From: Asterias rubens | Lineage: Eukaryota > Echinodermata > Asteroidea > Forcipulatida > Asteriidae | Reading direction: 5' to 3' | Assembly (NCBI RefSeq): GCF_902459465.1 | Contig: NC_047076.1 | Span: 4,105,488 to 4,169,487 of the forward strand | Length of the DNA stretch: 64,000 nucleotides | The notes under the pieces: generated by a model | What the model was told of the DNA's origin: nothing | The model's database searches: none | The model's input: the letters and a program-made list of their open reading frames with translations, nothing else | Shown: positions 20,412-31,313 of the stretch, piece after piece | Layout: every line of letters starts with the position of its first letter | How positions within the stretch are numbered: the first letter of the stretch is position 1 | Made by a program: the position numbers and the translations under genes

Positions 20412-23400
20412 ATGGCTAAAACAAAGGTTCACCATCGCAGACAAGTGCCTTCAAATGCAGTTTACACGGATGACCATAACGATCGTCACAATGACAACAA
20501 TCCCATGAATACATGTGATCGGTCTGATATCTCTTGTAAGACTATTATCAAGCGAATTGTGTTGGTTATAATACTTGCTGCATTTGTAACAACACTGAGC
20601 ATGGTTACTGTTGTCTCAGTACGTCATGGACCACAAACCATTTTAAAAGGTGTGCACTCGTTCTTCTACACTGACGAGACGACTGCAACAAAACATTCTA
20701 GAGCAACAAAAACAGTTCATAATGTTCCATTGGAAACACATGTACCACAGCGTAAGGTAAGTCATGGAAAAACACCAAACTCTGAGGCAAAGCAACAGAA
20801 GCCGAGTAAAAAGGTTTTTACAAATGGACTCGCTGGAAAGAAAAACCCGGAAGTAACATCCAAACTGCCCGCGCAGCATCAAACAGACGCATTCCGTGAG
20901 ACCATCATGAGGAAGCTAAAGATCCGTGACGTCACAGTAGATGGACGATCTGTGATTGGTCAGGAGTTAATCGGAAACAAAAGGCGGCCAGAAGCTGCTA
21001 ACATTCGGTAAGTGTCATGCGAGAAAGAGATGAAAGTATCATGATTTTTTGGGGAGGGGAAACAAGGGGTGCGTGCACGCGTGCTCCATTTTGTCTATGG
21101 GGACAGTTCCAGCCAATTAAACTGGTGTTATTTGCATTTGCATTGCTCTCAAACGGGATCTTATAAATACACACTATCACCGGTACTCTGGTATTCTCTT
21201 GTTCAACGTTTTCTTCTTCAGTGTCTACCAGTTCGAGCACTTCTTGTCCGATTACGAATGTGATGGTTTAGTTGGCGCCCATCGGAATCACGTGACACAA
21301 CATTCTGATGAACCAATCATGTGCTTTGATTCCATTGATACACTCCAAAGACATCTCAAGAAATCGCATCTTAACATCAAAGTTACAAGCCAAGATTTCA
21401 CTGAAGGTAATATCGCAGATGAGACTACTAACCTATAAGCATGGAATCTGCTATTGATATAATCTCCGAAAATATTATTTGTATTTTAATGGCACTGGAC
21501 ACCTTTGGTCATTGTAAATACCAGTATTCTTACTTGGTGTATCCCAACTTATGCATATAAATAACAAATCTGTGAAAGTTGCAAGGAATAGTGAAGAAAA
21601 AACACCCCCTTTGCACATTTTTTATAGTAATTTTGTGTGCTTCCAGAAGCATAATAAAAGGCTTCAGGCCTGAAGTTTTTTTTATTATTAGATGAGAAAT
21701 TACCTCTTTCTCAAAAACTACCCTACTTCAGAGAAAGATCTGTCTATAGGCTCCCTTTTCTTGAACACATTAAATGAATGTAGGCCTATAATACACTTTC
21801 CCCTTTCTATGCAAACATCACATTGTGGATTTGTAATGTTTCTGGCTCATATCCAAGAGTTTCTGAATCTACTGTTTTTGTTTTGGCTGTTTAGGTACTT
21901 CTTGTGTAAACGCCAGTTTTTCTCAGGCTCTTCAGCCCATGCTGGGATGGTCATACAGCACTGCGTTCTACCCAGGGGAAACACGCTTCACCACGGTGTT
22001 TGATGATCGAGTGTATCGTGCAACGGGACTCAAACCATCGCATGGGGGCAAATATCAAATCACCTCGTACGAAAATGGAATAGGTAAGTAGCATATCACT
22101 TTGTACAAAAAAGCAATTGGTAATAGCTGATCACCTTTTCTCTCTTCTATAATATGATACTTTTTTTCGCAAGTTTAATGTATTTTGTGTATTCTCGTGG
22201 CATTATGTGAACATCATTTGATTTTTTTGTCTTGAAAAGGCTTCATCTGTCAACATTTGTTAAAGGCAGTGGACACTATTGGTAATTGTCAAAGACTAGC
22301 CTTCACAGTTAGTGTATCTCAACATATGCATAAAATAACAAACCTGTGAAAATTTGAGCTCAATCGGTCGTCGAAGTTGCGAGATAATAATGAAAGAAAT
22401 AAAAACCTTGTGTCACGAAGTTGTGTGCGTTTAGATGGTTGATTTCGAGACCTCAAGTTCTAAATCTGAGGTCTCGAAATCAAATTCGTGGAAAATTACT
22501 TCTTCCTCGAAAACTATGGCACTTCAGAGGGAGCCGTTTCTTACAATGTGTTATACCATCAACCTCTCTCAATTACTCGTCACCAAGAAAGGTTTTATGC
22601 CAATAATTATTTTGAGTAATTACCAATAGTGTCCACTGCCTTTAAAAGAAAACATTCTTGAACCCCCAAAAATAAACGAAACTAGTTTATTTCATTGCTT
22701 GTACACTTTTTTAGGTTACAAGAGTCACACCGACTGTACAATAGGAAACCTGGATCTGAGAGATAGGATGGGGACCATATTAGTTTATCTTCAAGATGTA
22801 GAAGAAGGAGGTCAGACAGAATTCCCAGGTATGTATAAGATGGGTGGTGGGGTGTCGTGGCCGAGCGGCTAATAGCACCGAACTTAACCCTATATGGTGT
22901 TTCTGTTCAGCAGAGTGTGGGTGCGAGTCCAGGTCGTAACACGTGTGTCCATGAGCAAGGCACAATATAATTCTCTTCACCCAGTGGTAAATGGGTACCC
23001 GTGAGGGCAGAGATGGCTCTGTGATTGGCACAGGCTGACTATGGTTTAAGGAGTGAATTAAATGGCCCAGTGACCAGGGATAATATTGAAATGTTTGAAG
23101 CGCTTTGAGACGACCTTTGTGTGTGAAATGCGCTATATTATAAAAACTGGTTGTCCCTAAAGTACAGCAAAATACCAAAGAATAATAATTTAGGTCATAG
23201 TGCATAATTATGATAAACGTCTTGTAATGGGTCAAAAGCGTTTTCATTTTGTAGAAGTAACTATCAGAATATTGTGTTGATTTGATCTTTATAGAGCTTG
23301 GTATAAGTGTGACTCCACGTAAGGGTCGTGCGATTGTGTGGAACAACCAGAATGGTGACGGTGAGTGTGACCCGTACTCCCTTCATGTGGCGCAACCAGT

Positions 23401-24018
23401 GATCAAAGGACATAAATTCATCCTACAAAGATGGTAAGTTTGAATTAACACATTTATAATGTGATGTTTGAAGCTTGCATTGTGTGGAGGTTAAAGGCAG
23501 TGGACACTATTTATTTATTTATTCTTTACCCTGGGGAAACCTCTCAGTGAAACACTGTTTTTCAGAGGTGCCCAGCAACTACATACACATTTAAATTAAA
23601 AAAAACTGTTTTAATATAAAAATATGTATATAAAAATATTTATTGGTAATTGCTCCAAATAATTATTAGCAAAAACTTTACTAATTATTAGCATAAAACT
23701 TTAATATTTGTTCGTTTTCGTCATTGCGTTTATTATAAACCGATGCAAAGAGAGCGCCACTTGTTGTTTTAAAAGCTTCTTCAAGCTTCGGTACATGTGC
23801 ATTACAAGCTGTATACCGGTACAACATACACTGGTTGATTGTTTTCCTTCAGAGTGTCGTGCATTGTAATTCTTATTCTGCGCTTTACTTGCAGGTACTA
23901 CCATAAGAACTTCTACATGTTGGGCAGGAGACCGATGGAGCCAGACTTACCCGTTCGCAAGGCGCTTCAACCACGTGTATCGTGTGATGAATATGATCAT
24001 GGGAGCTGCCGTTGGTAA
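20412..24018 (+). CDS. Membrane-anchored prolyl 4-hydroxylase-like 2OG/Fe(II) dioxygenase (6 exons)
   Basis: Exons are 20412-21007, 21222-21406, 21895-22083, 22715-22828, 23295-23433 and 23895-24018. They are GT-AG throughout with matching phases, giving 448 aa plus TAA. Residues about 49-70 (IVLVIILAAFVTTLSMVTVV) form a single transmembrane helix after a basic, Asn/Asp-rich tail, which predicts a type II protein with a lumenal catalytic domain. A Lys-rich linker precedes the C-terminal dioxygenase fold. Visible ligands are H328 and D330 (SHTDC) and H392 (SLHVAQP) for iron, and K402 ten residues later for 2-oxoglutarate. The H-to-K spacing of 10 equals that of collagen prolyl 4-hydroxylases. 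Such enzymes hydroxylate proline in collagen-like or other secreted substrates. The C-terminus is Cys-containing (SCDEYDHGSCRW). The start is the first in-frame ATG. The substrate is unknown; this may be a lineage-specific P4H-alpha-like protein. Confidence 0.9.
21486..21830 (+). mobile_element. Diverged TTAA-family MITE (cttcaggcctgaag-centre subtype), right end lost
   Basis: It begins TTAATGGCACTGGACACCTT and follows the family order (CTTGGTGTATCCCAAC, ATAACAAATCTGTGAAAG). Its centre is GCTTCAGGCCTGAAG near 21662-21677, then AAATTACCTCTTTCTCAAAA. No clear right terminus is visible. It lies in intron 2 of the dioxygenase gene. Confidence 0.65.
22260..22645 (+). mobile_element. TTAA-bounded MITE, main subtype (dioxygenase intron 3)
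   Basis: A complete copy with TTAA at both edges. It has inverted ends (AAAGGCAGTGGACACTATTG and CAATAGTGTCCACTGCCTTT, one or two mismatches) and the central GAGACCTCAAGTTC / TCTGAGGTCTCGAAATC inverted pair. Confidence 0.9.
22856..23150 (+). mobile_element. tRNA(Ser/Leu)-derived SINE in dioxygenase intron 4
   Basis: The head GTCGTGGCCGAGCGGCTAAT matches a class II tRNA A-box. GGTGCGAGTCCAGG is the B-box. The body ends TTTGAAGCGCTTTGAGACGA and GTGTGAAATGCGCTATATTA. It starts only about 28 bases after the exon 4 donor. A minus-strand relative is at 1985-2318. The head does not form a closed cloverleaf acceptor stem. Confidence 0.75.
23491..23700. mobile_element. Interrupted TTAA-family MITE fragment (dioxygenase intron 5)
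   Basis: It begins TTAAAGGCAGTGGACACTAT. After TTTATTTATTTATTC an unrelated insert of about 130 bases follows (CTTTACCCTGGGGAAACCTC onward). Family-like sequence then resumes as TATTGGTAATTGCTCCAAAT and ATTATTAGCATAAAAC at 23640-23700. The right end is missing. Confidence 0.6.
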
Positions 24019-26322
24019 GACGAATGGAATTATGATCACATCAACCAATATAAACAAATCAAGAGTACGTTACAATAGTATATGTGGACTTTTGGGGTTT
24101 GACGTATCATGATTAGACTTCGGTCTGGTCTCAGGTGTCAGTAGATGACGTCATAACCACCATCTTCGATATAAAACAATGGAAAAGTGCACGCGTGTAC
24201 GAACCTGCAACATTTAAGACAACAATAATGCATGATAAGTCAAATAAACTTCCTTGTGTGGAGAAAGATTTGTTTACTGAATGTAAGGTTTTTGTTTTGG
24301 AACCAAAGGGAGTGAAGTTTGGAAGCTTACGTGAGTGCCCTTGCACAATGGAACAATGGCCCCGTCAAGGGAAGTTGTTGTTCAACCTGGGGCTGATTTC
24401 ACTTACGTTTATGTTTGCGATCATCGCTAACACACTTGCGATGGGATCGCAAACCTCAAATCCATCGCAATTGCGATGTCGCTAATTTTGCGTTTCCACT
24501 ATAAAGCCATCGCAATTGCGATGACGTAAAAAGGAAAATAAAGTTTTTGTACGAGGCTAAAAGTAGGGACCTTTGACATAACCCGCAATAAAATCGTCGG
24601 TCGTCGCTCGAAATGAAATGGCATTTAAGTGCAGTTTATGTAAATCGTTGCATATTGTGCATAAGAACCAACAACTATTGTGGACGATGTTTAAATTCTA
24701 GGCATTCATTAACAAAGAGTTTAGGCTACATTAAATAAAATATAACGTGTTTCGTTTGTAGGCCTATGGCCTCTATTAGAATTCTAGATTTTAATAAACA
24801 ATTTTCGTAAATCTGATGTAACATTGGGATTGATGAAAATTCTGTAAATATCTGTCTCATGGGGGGGGGGGGGGTCATAATACTAAGCTTCACTGCCTTC
24901 CTCCATTGTACGAACGTACAAAGGGAAACGACATAACTCATTTTTGAATGCCTGATTGTCGAAAGTGTTGCCACCGAAAAGTGTTAGGCTATATGCCCCT
25001 ACATGCAGTGATATTAAATCGTAAAAGACAATTATTGGCTACAATGTCAATTTGCCTAGGGCTAGGCCGACACGTTACACATTTTAGTCAAAATGATGGT
25101 TAAAATAATCGAACCCAGATAATATCTCATTTTTACCGATTTTAAAGGCAGTGGATACTATTGGTAATTACTCAAAATAATTATCATCATAAAACCTTTC
25201 TTGATTACGACTAATAGGGAGAGGTTGATAGTATAAAACATTGTGAGAAATGGCTCCCTCTGAAGTGACGTAGTTTTCGAGAAAGAGGTAATTTTCCACG
25301 AATTTGATTTCCAGACCTCAAGTTTAGAATTTGAGGTCTCGAAATCAAGCATCAGAAAGCACACACCTTCGTGTGACAAGGGTGTTTTTTTCTTTCAGTA
25401 TTATCTCGCAAGTTCGATGACCGATTGAGCTCAAATTTTCACAGGTTTGTTATTTTATGCATATGTTCAAGATACACCAACTGTGAAGACTAGTCTTTGA
25501 CAATTACCAATAGTGTCCACTGTCTTTAAGCTCTCTGTGCTGCAGTTGCGTCGCTGATAGTCATCGGCAATCTGAGTCTACCAGGTAAAAGACCGCAAGA
25601 ATAAATGTAGCGCCACTACTCTAAATCACGGACAAATTATACACTGGACTAGGTACTGGACTAGGTACGATCCGGTCTCACTTTTAACATTTCCAGGAAG
25701 AATATTAAATAATCTATCCATGTATTTTTAGGATTGTTGCTGACATTCATAACGGGACAATCTGTCGTGTTTTTGTGACTTGTTTTCTTTCTTTTGGAAG
25801 CCATTTTTTACGTACAACTTACTTTCTCTTTTTAAAATTTGAGTTGCACCGATTTTTTAAATACATTACGACAGATATGCTCTTTGTTTCAATTAACTGG
25901 TACATTATTTTGGTTGAGACCTTTCAGAAAAGGCCGAAAAGACTGAATTTCAGAAGCCCTTTTGACTAATAAGTATTCAAACCGAGGTCGCGCATGAAAA
26001 ATCACGCCTACTCGCGCAGATAAATCACAAAGAAGACTTATTAAATCGAGTGTACTGTGGGTAGACTGCCACTGCATGCACCATCTGGTGTTCGTACTTG
26101 TGTATAGGTCGTTTTGCATGATCGAACCATTGAGACAGGATCGACGTTCAGGGCAGTGCGATCGAAGTACAGTGCAATTTATGATTACTTTATGATTGTA
26201 TGACTACTGCACAAACAGTTCGTTGGTTGTTTTCATGTTTTACAAGGTGCGTACATTGCTCTGTGGTATAATATACTTGTGTATAATATGCATGTGCTAT
26301 TACGCGCCTTAAAAACTTTAAA
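24019..26322. other. Intergenic region between dioxygenase and transporter genes
   Basis: No coding exon is recognised. AATAAA hexamers at 24243-24248 and 24537-24542 are candidate polyadenylation signals for the dioxygenase. Around 24415-24530, ATCGCAATTGCGATG palindromes repeat several times. A poly-G run lies near 24860-24873. A complete TTAA MITE occupies 25142-25529. The transporter promoter should lie shortly before 26323 (TATAATATGCATG near 26283 is only weakly suggestive). Confidence 0.5.
25142..25529 (-). mobile_element. TTAA-bounded MITE, main subtype, reverse orientation
   Basis: It starts TTAAAGGCAGTGGATACTAT followed by ACTCAAAATAATTATC, and ends CAATAGTGTCCACTGTCTTT plus AA. 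The interior is the reverse complement of the plus copies, with the GACCTCAAG / TTTGAGGTCTCG inverted centre at about 25313-25346. Confidence 0.9.
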
Positions 26323-29300
26323 ATGGCAGGCTGTGCGTGGTTGATTAGTTATTTCAATGAGATGGTAAAAGAAGGTGGATATCTCGGGTGTATTGGTGTA
26401 TTGGCGATGTTTTCAACTTGGATGACTTGGGTCGCCTTATCAAAGAGCCTGGCTGTGATGCTGCCGACGCTACAGGATCAGTTTGGCGCTTCAACGTGGC
26501 TGGTTGGTTGGATTGTAGCTATGGTAGACGGCTCTGTTGATCTTGCAGGTAAAAGCCTTACCCCGTAGTATATAAAGCTGAGCTCAATTTCACGGCTCTG
26601 CTTACCGCCGAATTATGCGCTTACGTGTGCTTACCATACGTGCAAGCGCCGAATTCCTGCTCTAGCTGTGTAAGCGTATAATGCCCATTGTGGAGTACGC
26701 ACTCTCATAGTCTGGTCCCCTGACCAAAGATTCCTTGACGTCTCTTGTTAAAAATCTTCGGTCAGGTATCACCCACGGTTAAAAATAGAGCATGACGCAA
26801 CTTGTCAGGGTCGGGGGTCATCTCCAGGGAAACCATGTCTGCACGAGTTGCGATAACGTAACCCTCCTCCCGACGGCCGCAAGGCCGGAGGGTTACGAGA
26901 TTATTGTGATCGGCAATTAATGACAATCTGGTTCAACACGTATAATTTCGACAGCTAGTCACCAGATTTGCCCCATTTTTACCACTTTCAAAAATCATGA
27001 AACTTAATCCTCAATCACCTTTGAAAAAATATTTTTGAAGAAAAAGGACAAAAACTTACCAGATCCCGGAGCGATTTCCCAGGTTTATATATTTTGAACT
27101 TGTCGCATCACTTTGCAAACGCTTTATTTAGGCACAACGCCTGCATTCGCAATAACTGGCATAAAAACTCCTGGATCTACGGCCGACTGACATTACGATT
27201 CCATCCGTACATCAACGATACTGTCCGAATGTTGACGACAACACGTTCGGAACATTTCGGATAACTTCGAAAAAGGAGGAATTCCTCCTTTTTGGTCACG
27301 TGATTTTTTTGGGTGATACCGGACCCTAAATTCGACAGAGCCTAGTCGGAGATGTTTGGATCTGGGAACCAGACTAACACTCTCACAACCCAAAATTCCC
27401 CGCTTACCCGTGAACTACGCTTGACGTTTACAAAATCATGGGCCTTTGCGGAAGCAGTGGATGTGCTTAGGCCCTACGTCACGCGTATTTCGCTCCCCTG
27501 TTATCGCACCCAAGTTCCTGTCCTTACCCAATCTACCCCATTGTTGTGTTTACATTATTATGTTCTTTGGTGTTCCAAACCTTGCGGTCAGTCATCTTCA
27601 CTCGGGACCAGTGCTTTATAGTTCCTATTAATTTGTTGTTTTGTACAAAAGGTTAACTTTATTATTATGTTTTCCTGTAGCTAAACTTTTGTTTGCAAAT
27701 ATATATTATTGATCCGAGAGTGTGTACCGAAACCCTCTGCAGGTCCGATTGCACCAATACTAAGGGATAAGTTTGGAATTAGGATGGTGTTCATGGCCAG
27801 CGGCGTTGTAATTGGCACATCCTTTATAAGTGCAGCTTTTTCAACCAGTTTGTCGACAATGGCCTGCATTCTTGCAGTTGTTGCTGGTGAGTTGTGTACA
27901 GGGGAAAACAGTTAAAAGATTTGGGTACTTGTTGTAACACAAAACACAATGTCCACAGATTTACATTAAACTTACACCGTTTAAAGATATCATGAAAATA
28001 CGTTTTTATATACATCTAAAATAATTTTCGTCTCATGATCACCGAGACGAAAATTATTTTCATGATAAAATCTCTGCAGAACAGAATCTCATGCCACGCC
28101 GGATTGTACAATAGAAATATCCCCTAAGTGTTCATAGCATGCAAGAAGGCTAACCCGAAAATCTTACACTGTAATGTATTTTAGGCTGGGTGGTTAATGA
28201 AAGTTGTTATCAACTACCTATTAATTCTGCAAAATGGATTTAATTAAATTCAGTTCAATTCAAAACATGACGTTCATTCCATCATACTCTTCGAGGAAAA
28301 TAGAAAATATTTCAATATGAAAATTTATCCGTACATAGAAAAGTATCAAAACTTGAAATAATATTATTCAACGTTAACGAAGCTCTATTTTCCCCCATCA
28401 GGACCCACACTTGGACTGGCCAATATATTATCCCGAGATCTGATTGGTCGTTGCTTTGAAAAATACCACACAACGGCGTTAGGCATAGCTGGATGTGGTG
28501 CCTCTATGGGGTATATTGTCTTCGCTCCTCTGACGCAGTTCCTTTTGGACCTCTATGGTTGGAAAGCAACGATGATGCTTCTTGGTGCAATCATCTGCAA
28601 TCTGACCGTGTGCGGCGCACTCCTCAAACCACGAGATAAGACTACATCCGGTCATGGAGACTATCAAGCGGTCGACAAAGATGGTGACCAGCGGGCCGAA
28701 AAAGATGGCGACCAGTGTGCCGACGAAGATGGCGACCCGCGGGCCGACAAAGATGGTGACCAGAAGGTCGACAAACATGGCGACCAGCAGGTCGACAAAT
28801 ATGGCGACCAGCAGGTCAACAAAGGTGGCGGCAGGCGGGCCGTCGACGATCAAGAAGACAGAGAATGTCCACAGAGTCGCGCGTCAAATCACAAAACAAT
28901 TCGTAAATTGATCACCTCGAACCTTCATCTGTATTTATTCACTTCAGTCCGTTACTGGCTTGTCATGTTCGTCACGGTCATGACGTGGCTCACGTTCGCT
29001 GCGTGGGTAATCTACTTCGTACCCTACGTCACTATCTCCAAGGGATACTCGCTCCACGAAGCTGCCAACTTTGTTTTAATCTTCGGTGTTGGGAAGATAG
29101 TGGGAAGTTTACTAGTGGGACAAACCGTCCCCGCTTGTAGAAAAATCGGTATCGGTGCTAATGTGTGGATGTTGGTGTCAACTTTTGTTTTAGCCACGTA
29201 CTTTTTCGTTGATCCGTGGTTGACTGCTAGCTGGGCTATTTCTGTCAATGCGTCCGTTTTAGGATGTTTTCATTCTTTTACGTTTGTACTGTATGACGTC

Positions 29301-30672
29301 ATCACTAAGGAGGCAATCGGTGTGGATCAGTTGGGAAGTGCCCTGGGGTGGATTGGACTCAAAGCTGGTATCGCGAGATTTGCATTCCTGTTCTTTCCAG
29401 GTAGGCCTTTTTGAATACTTTACTTTTAAAAAAAATCATAAACTGACACAGAAACTGTTTTTTCAACTTGAGTTTAATTAAAGACATTGGACACTATTGG
29501 TAATTGTCAAAAACCAGTCTTCTCACTTGCTGTATCTCAACATATGCATAAAATAACAAACCTGCGAAAATTTAAGCCCAATTGGTCGTCGAAGTTACGA
29601 AATAATGAAAGAAAAAAACACCCTTGTCACACGAAGCTGTGTGTTTTTTGGTTGATTTTGAGACCTCAAATTCTAAATCTGAGGTCTTTAAGGCAGTGGA
29701 CACTATTGGTAATTACTCAAAATAATTATTAGCATAAAACCTTTCTTGGAGTACCCTCTGAAGTGCCATAGTTTCCGAGAAAGATGTAATTTTCCACGAA
29801 TTTGATTTCGAGACCTCAGATTTAGAACCTGAGGTCTCGCAATCAACCATCTAAACGCACACACCTTCGTGTGACAAGGGTGTTTTTTTCTTTCATTATT
29901 ATCTCGCAAGTTCGATGACCGATTGAGCTCAGATTTTCACAGGTTTGTTATTTTATGCATATGTTCAAGATACACCAACTGTGAAGACTAGTCTTTGACA
30001 ATAACCAATAGTGTCTACTGCCTTCAAATCAAATTCGTGGAAAATTACTTCTTTCTCGAAAACTACGTCACTTCAGAGGGAGCCGTTTCTCACAATGTTT
30101 TATACTATCAACCTCTCCCCATTACTCGTCACCAAGTAAAGTTTTATGCTTATAATTATTTTGAGTAATTATCAATAGTGTCCACTGCCTTTAATTGAAG
30201 CCTAGAAACTTGCGGTATACTCCGAAGCAGTATAAACAAAGGCAAACCAAGTTCGAAGAACAAATCTACACAGCAAAGTATATAATATTTAACATACTCA
30301 GTGTTATTAAACTGAATACATTGATACCTCACCATGCAATGCCTCGAAATACATTACCTTTCCAGCATTGTTTTGTTTTCTTTCTAGTAGACCTTTTTTG
30401 ACACGAGAAGAGGGCTCTTGAGATAGACCTTCCGATGTATAAAAGTTTATAACATGAGCATTATTCTGCGGATGACTTGACCCGCCTTACTTTGTGCGTG
30501 TCTCTTTGACAGCTCTGTGTACAAAAATCCCATTCTTATATCAAGTCGTGTTTCCCGTTCTACAGGTTTGGTGTTCGACACACTCGGTAGCTACACTGTA
30601 GCATTCGTCATCATGGGAGGAATGAATGTGCTGGGCGGCGTTGCCATGCTGGCTCTGATATCGCTACAATGA
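26323..30672 (+). CDS. Monocarboxylate-transporter-like (SLC16) MFS protein (4 exons)
   Basis: Exons are 26323-26548, 27743-27886, 28402-29400 and 30566-30672. All introns are GT-AG and phase 1, giving 491 aa plus TGA. SLC16 proteins move monocarboxylates or related organic acids across the plasma membrane, often with protons. The N-terminus has the family signature before helix 1 (KEGGYLGCIGVLAMF, compare the conserved D/E-G-G/S-x-G-x pattern). Helices 1-6 run through GPIAPILRDKFGIRMVFMAS and GWKATMMLLGAIICNL. Six more follow the central loop (SVRYWLVMFVTVMTWLTFAA to VLGGVAMLALISLQ). The family's variable cytosolic loop between helices 6 and 7 holds seven 8-residue repeats (residues about 214-269) of the type DKDGDQQV. 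The C-terminus is very short, with almost no cytosolic tail. The substrate cannot be told from sequence. Helix boundaries are by eye. Confidence 0.88.
27912..28070. mobile_element. Partial copy of the second TTAA MITE family (see 39294-39724)
   Basis: From the TTAA at 27912 it reads ACACAAAACACAATGTCCAC, AGATTTACATTAAACTTACA and ATAATTTTCGTCTCATGATC, with the inverse GAGACGAAAATTATTTTCAT. The order is that of the complete copy in ERG intron 1 but shortened, with no right terminus. It lies in transporter intron 2. Confidence 0.7.
28671..28838 (+). repeat. Coding 24-bp minisatellite, 7 units, in transporter loop
   Basis: Seven in-frame 24-base units (type GACAAAGATGGTGACCAG plus six variable bases) encode DKDGDQRA, EKDGDQCA, DEDGDPRA, DKDGDQKV, DKHGDQQV, DKYGDQQV and NKGGGRRA. 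The repeat is highly charged and sits in the helix 6-7 loop. The length is a multiple of three, so unit gain or loss would keep the frame. Confidence 0.92.
29478..30194 (+). mobile_element. TTAA MITE interrupted by another copy of the same family
   Basis: The outer copy runs 29478 to 29691, breaks at GAGGTCTTTAA, and resumes at about 30022 with TTCAAATCAAATTCGTGG. It ends at the TTAA of 30191-30194. Both outer halves keep their expected order. It is in transporter intron 3. Confidence 0.85.
29688..30026 (-). mobile_element. Nested TTAA MITE inserted in the outer copy
   Basis: This reverse-oriented copy starts TTAAGGCAGTGGACACTATT and ends AATAGTGTCTACTGCCTTCA plus A. TTAA (left) and TTCA (right, one change) bracket it inside the outer copy. 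It is shorter than average because the AGAGGTTGATAGTATAAAAC block is missing. Confidence 0.85.
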
Positions 30673-31002
30673 CACCGCCAAGACACTGCAATTTAATTTG
30701 TTGTTTTCGAAAGACTTGTCACTGGTAAAAGGTTAAGTTCGGACGGTGTGTTCTTGGCCAAATCACTGTTCCCACGCCTGAACTTTGAGAATAATACACC
30801 CGGAACAAGATCACACTCCACCTCTTCATTCGAGAACAACACTTTACAAAATGGCGGCAGCATCTCAAGAGAATAAGTTTAAAATTAGATGCAACATGAC
30901 TCTAAAATAGTTTTTTTCTAGACTATCCATGATGGATGTGTCACCTTTTACGCCTTGTTTAACAACCCTAAAATGAGGCATGAGTTTGGGTTCGAACAAA
31001 GA

Positions 31003-31203
31003 CCAATAGACCGATCCACTAAGCTCCGCCCCATTGAGTATTGACCAATCACAACGCAACGAGGGTCCGACAAATAAGGTCCGACATGCGTGCGCGTATA
31101 TCTTGGCGTGTGCGGCAGAGTTGTGCAGAAAGGCATTGGAGAGCCCCACGTGTTTTTGCTAACACGTGCGTCGTGGGCGGAGCCTACTGGATCGATCTGT
31201 TGA
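31003..31203. mobile_element. MITE with AATAGACCGATCCACTAAGC ends
   Basis: The left end AATAGACCGATCCACTAAGC plus TCCGCCC is mirrored by GGGCGGAGCCTACTGGATCG plus ATCTGTT at the right. The interior contains an ACGTGTTTTTGCTAACACGT hairpin. It has no coding capacity and lies downstream of the transporter gene. Confidence 0.7.
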
Positions 31204-31205
31204 CT

Positions 31206-31268
31206 GGAGCGGAACTTGAACCACGACCTCTGGATAACCGTACCGCGGCGCTCCACCAACTGACCAAA
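31206..31268 (-). repeat. tRNA-like SINE head
   Basis: On the minus strand it reads GGTCAGTTGGTGGAGCGCCG (A-box-like), an anticodon-arm-like TACGGTTATCCAGAGGTC, and GTGGTTCAAGTTCCGCTC (B-box-like). The acceptor stem does not pair well, so I read it as a SINE or tRNA relic, not a gene. Confidence 0.5.
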
Positions 31269-31313
31269 AAAACTGCCACAAACCGGGGTCGACCCAGGGA
31301 AGCTAAACGAACG

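Noticed and set aside
22860-22940. Possible tRNA-Ser or tRNA-Leu gene
   Set aside because: The long body and AAGCGCTTTGAGACGA tail are shared with 1985-2318, so this is a SINE and not a tRNA gene.
22780-23346. 188-aa minus-strand open frame over dioxygenase exons 4-5
   Set aside because: It crosses a SINE and is antisense to two well-supported exons. Composition and motifs give no sign of coding.
28479-28853. 124-aa minus-strand frame (VDLLVAIFVDLLVA-type repeats)
   Set aside because: It is the antisense of the 24-bp coding minisatellite. A repeat of multiple-of-three length without stops opens several frames at once.
28654-28911. 85-aa plus-strand frame rich in STKMATS repeats
   Set aside because: It is an alternate-frame shadow of the same minisatellite. 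The transporter frame is fixed by conserved helices on both sides.
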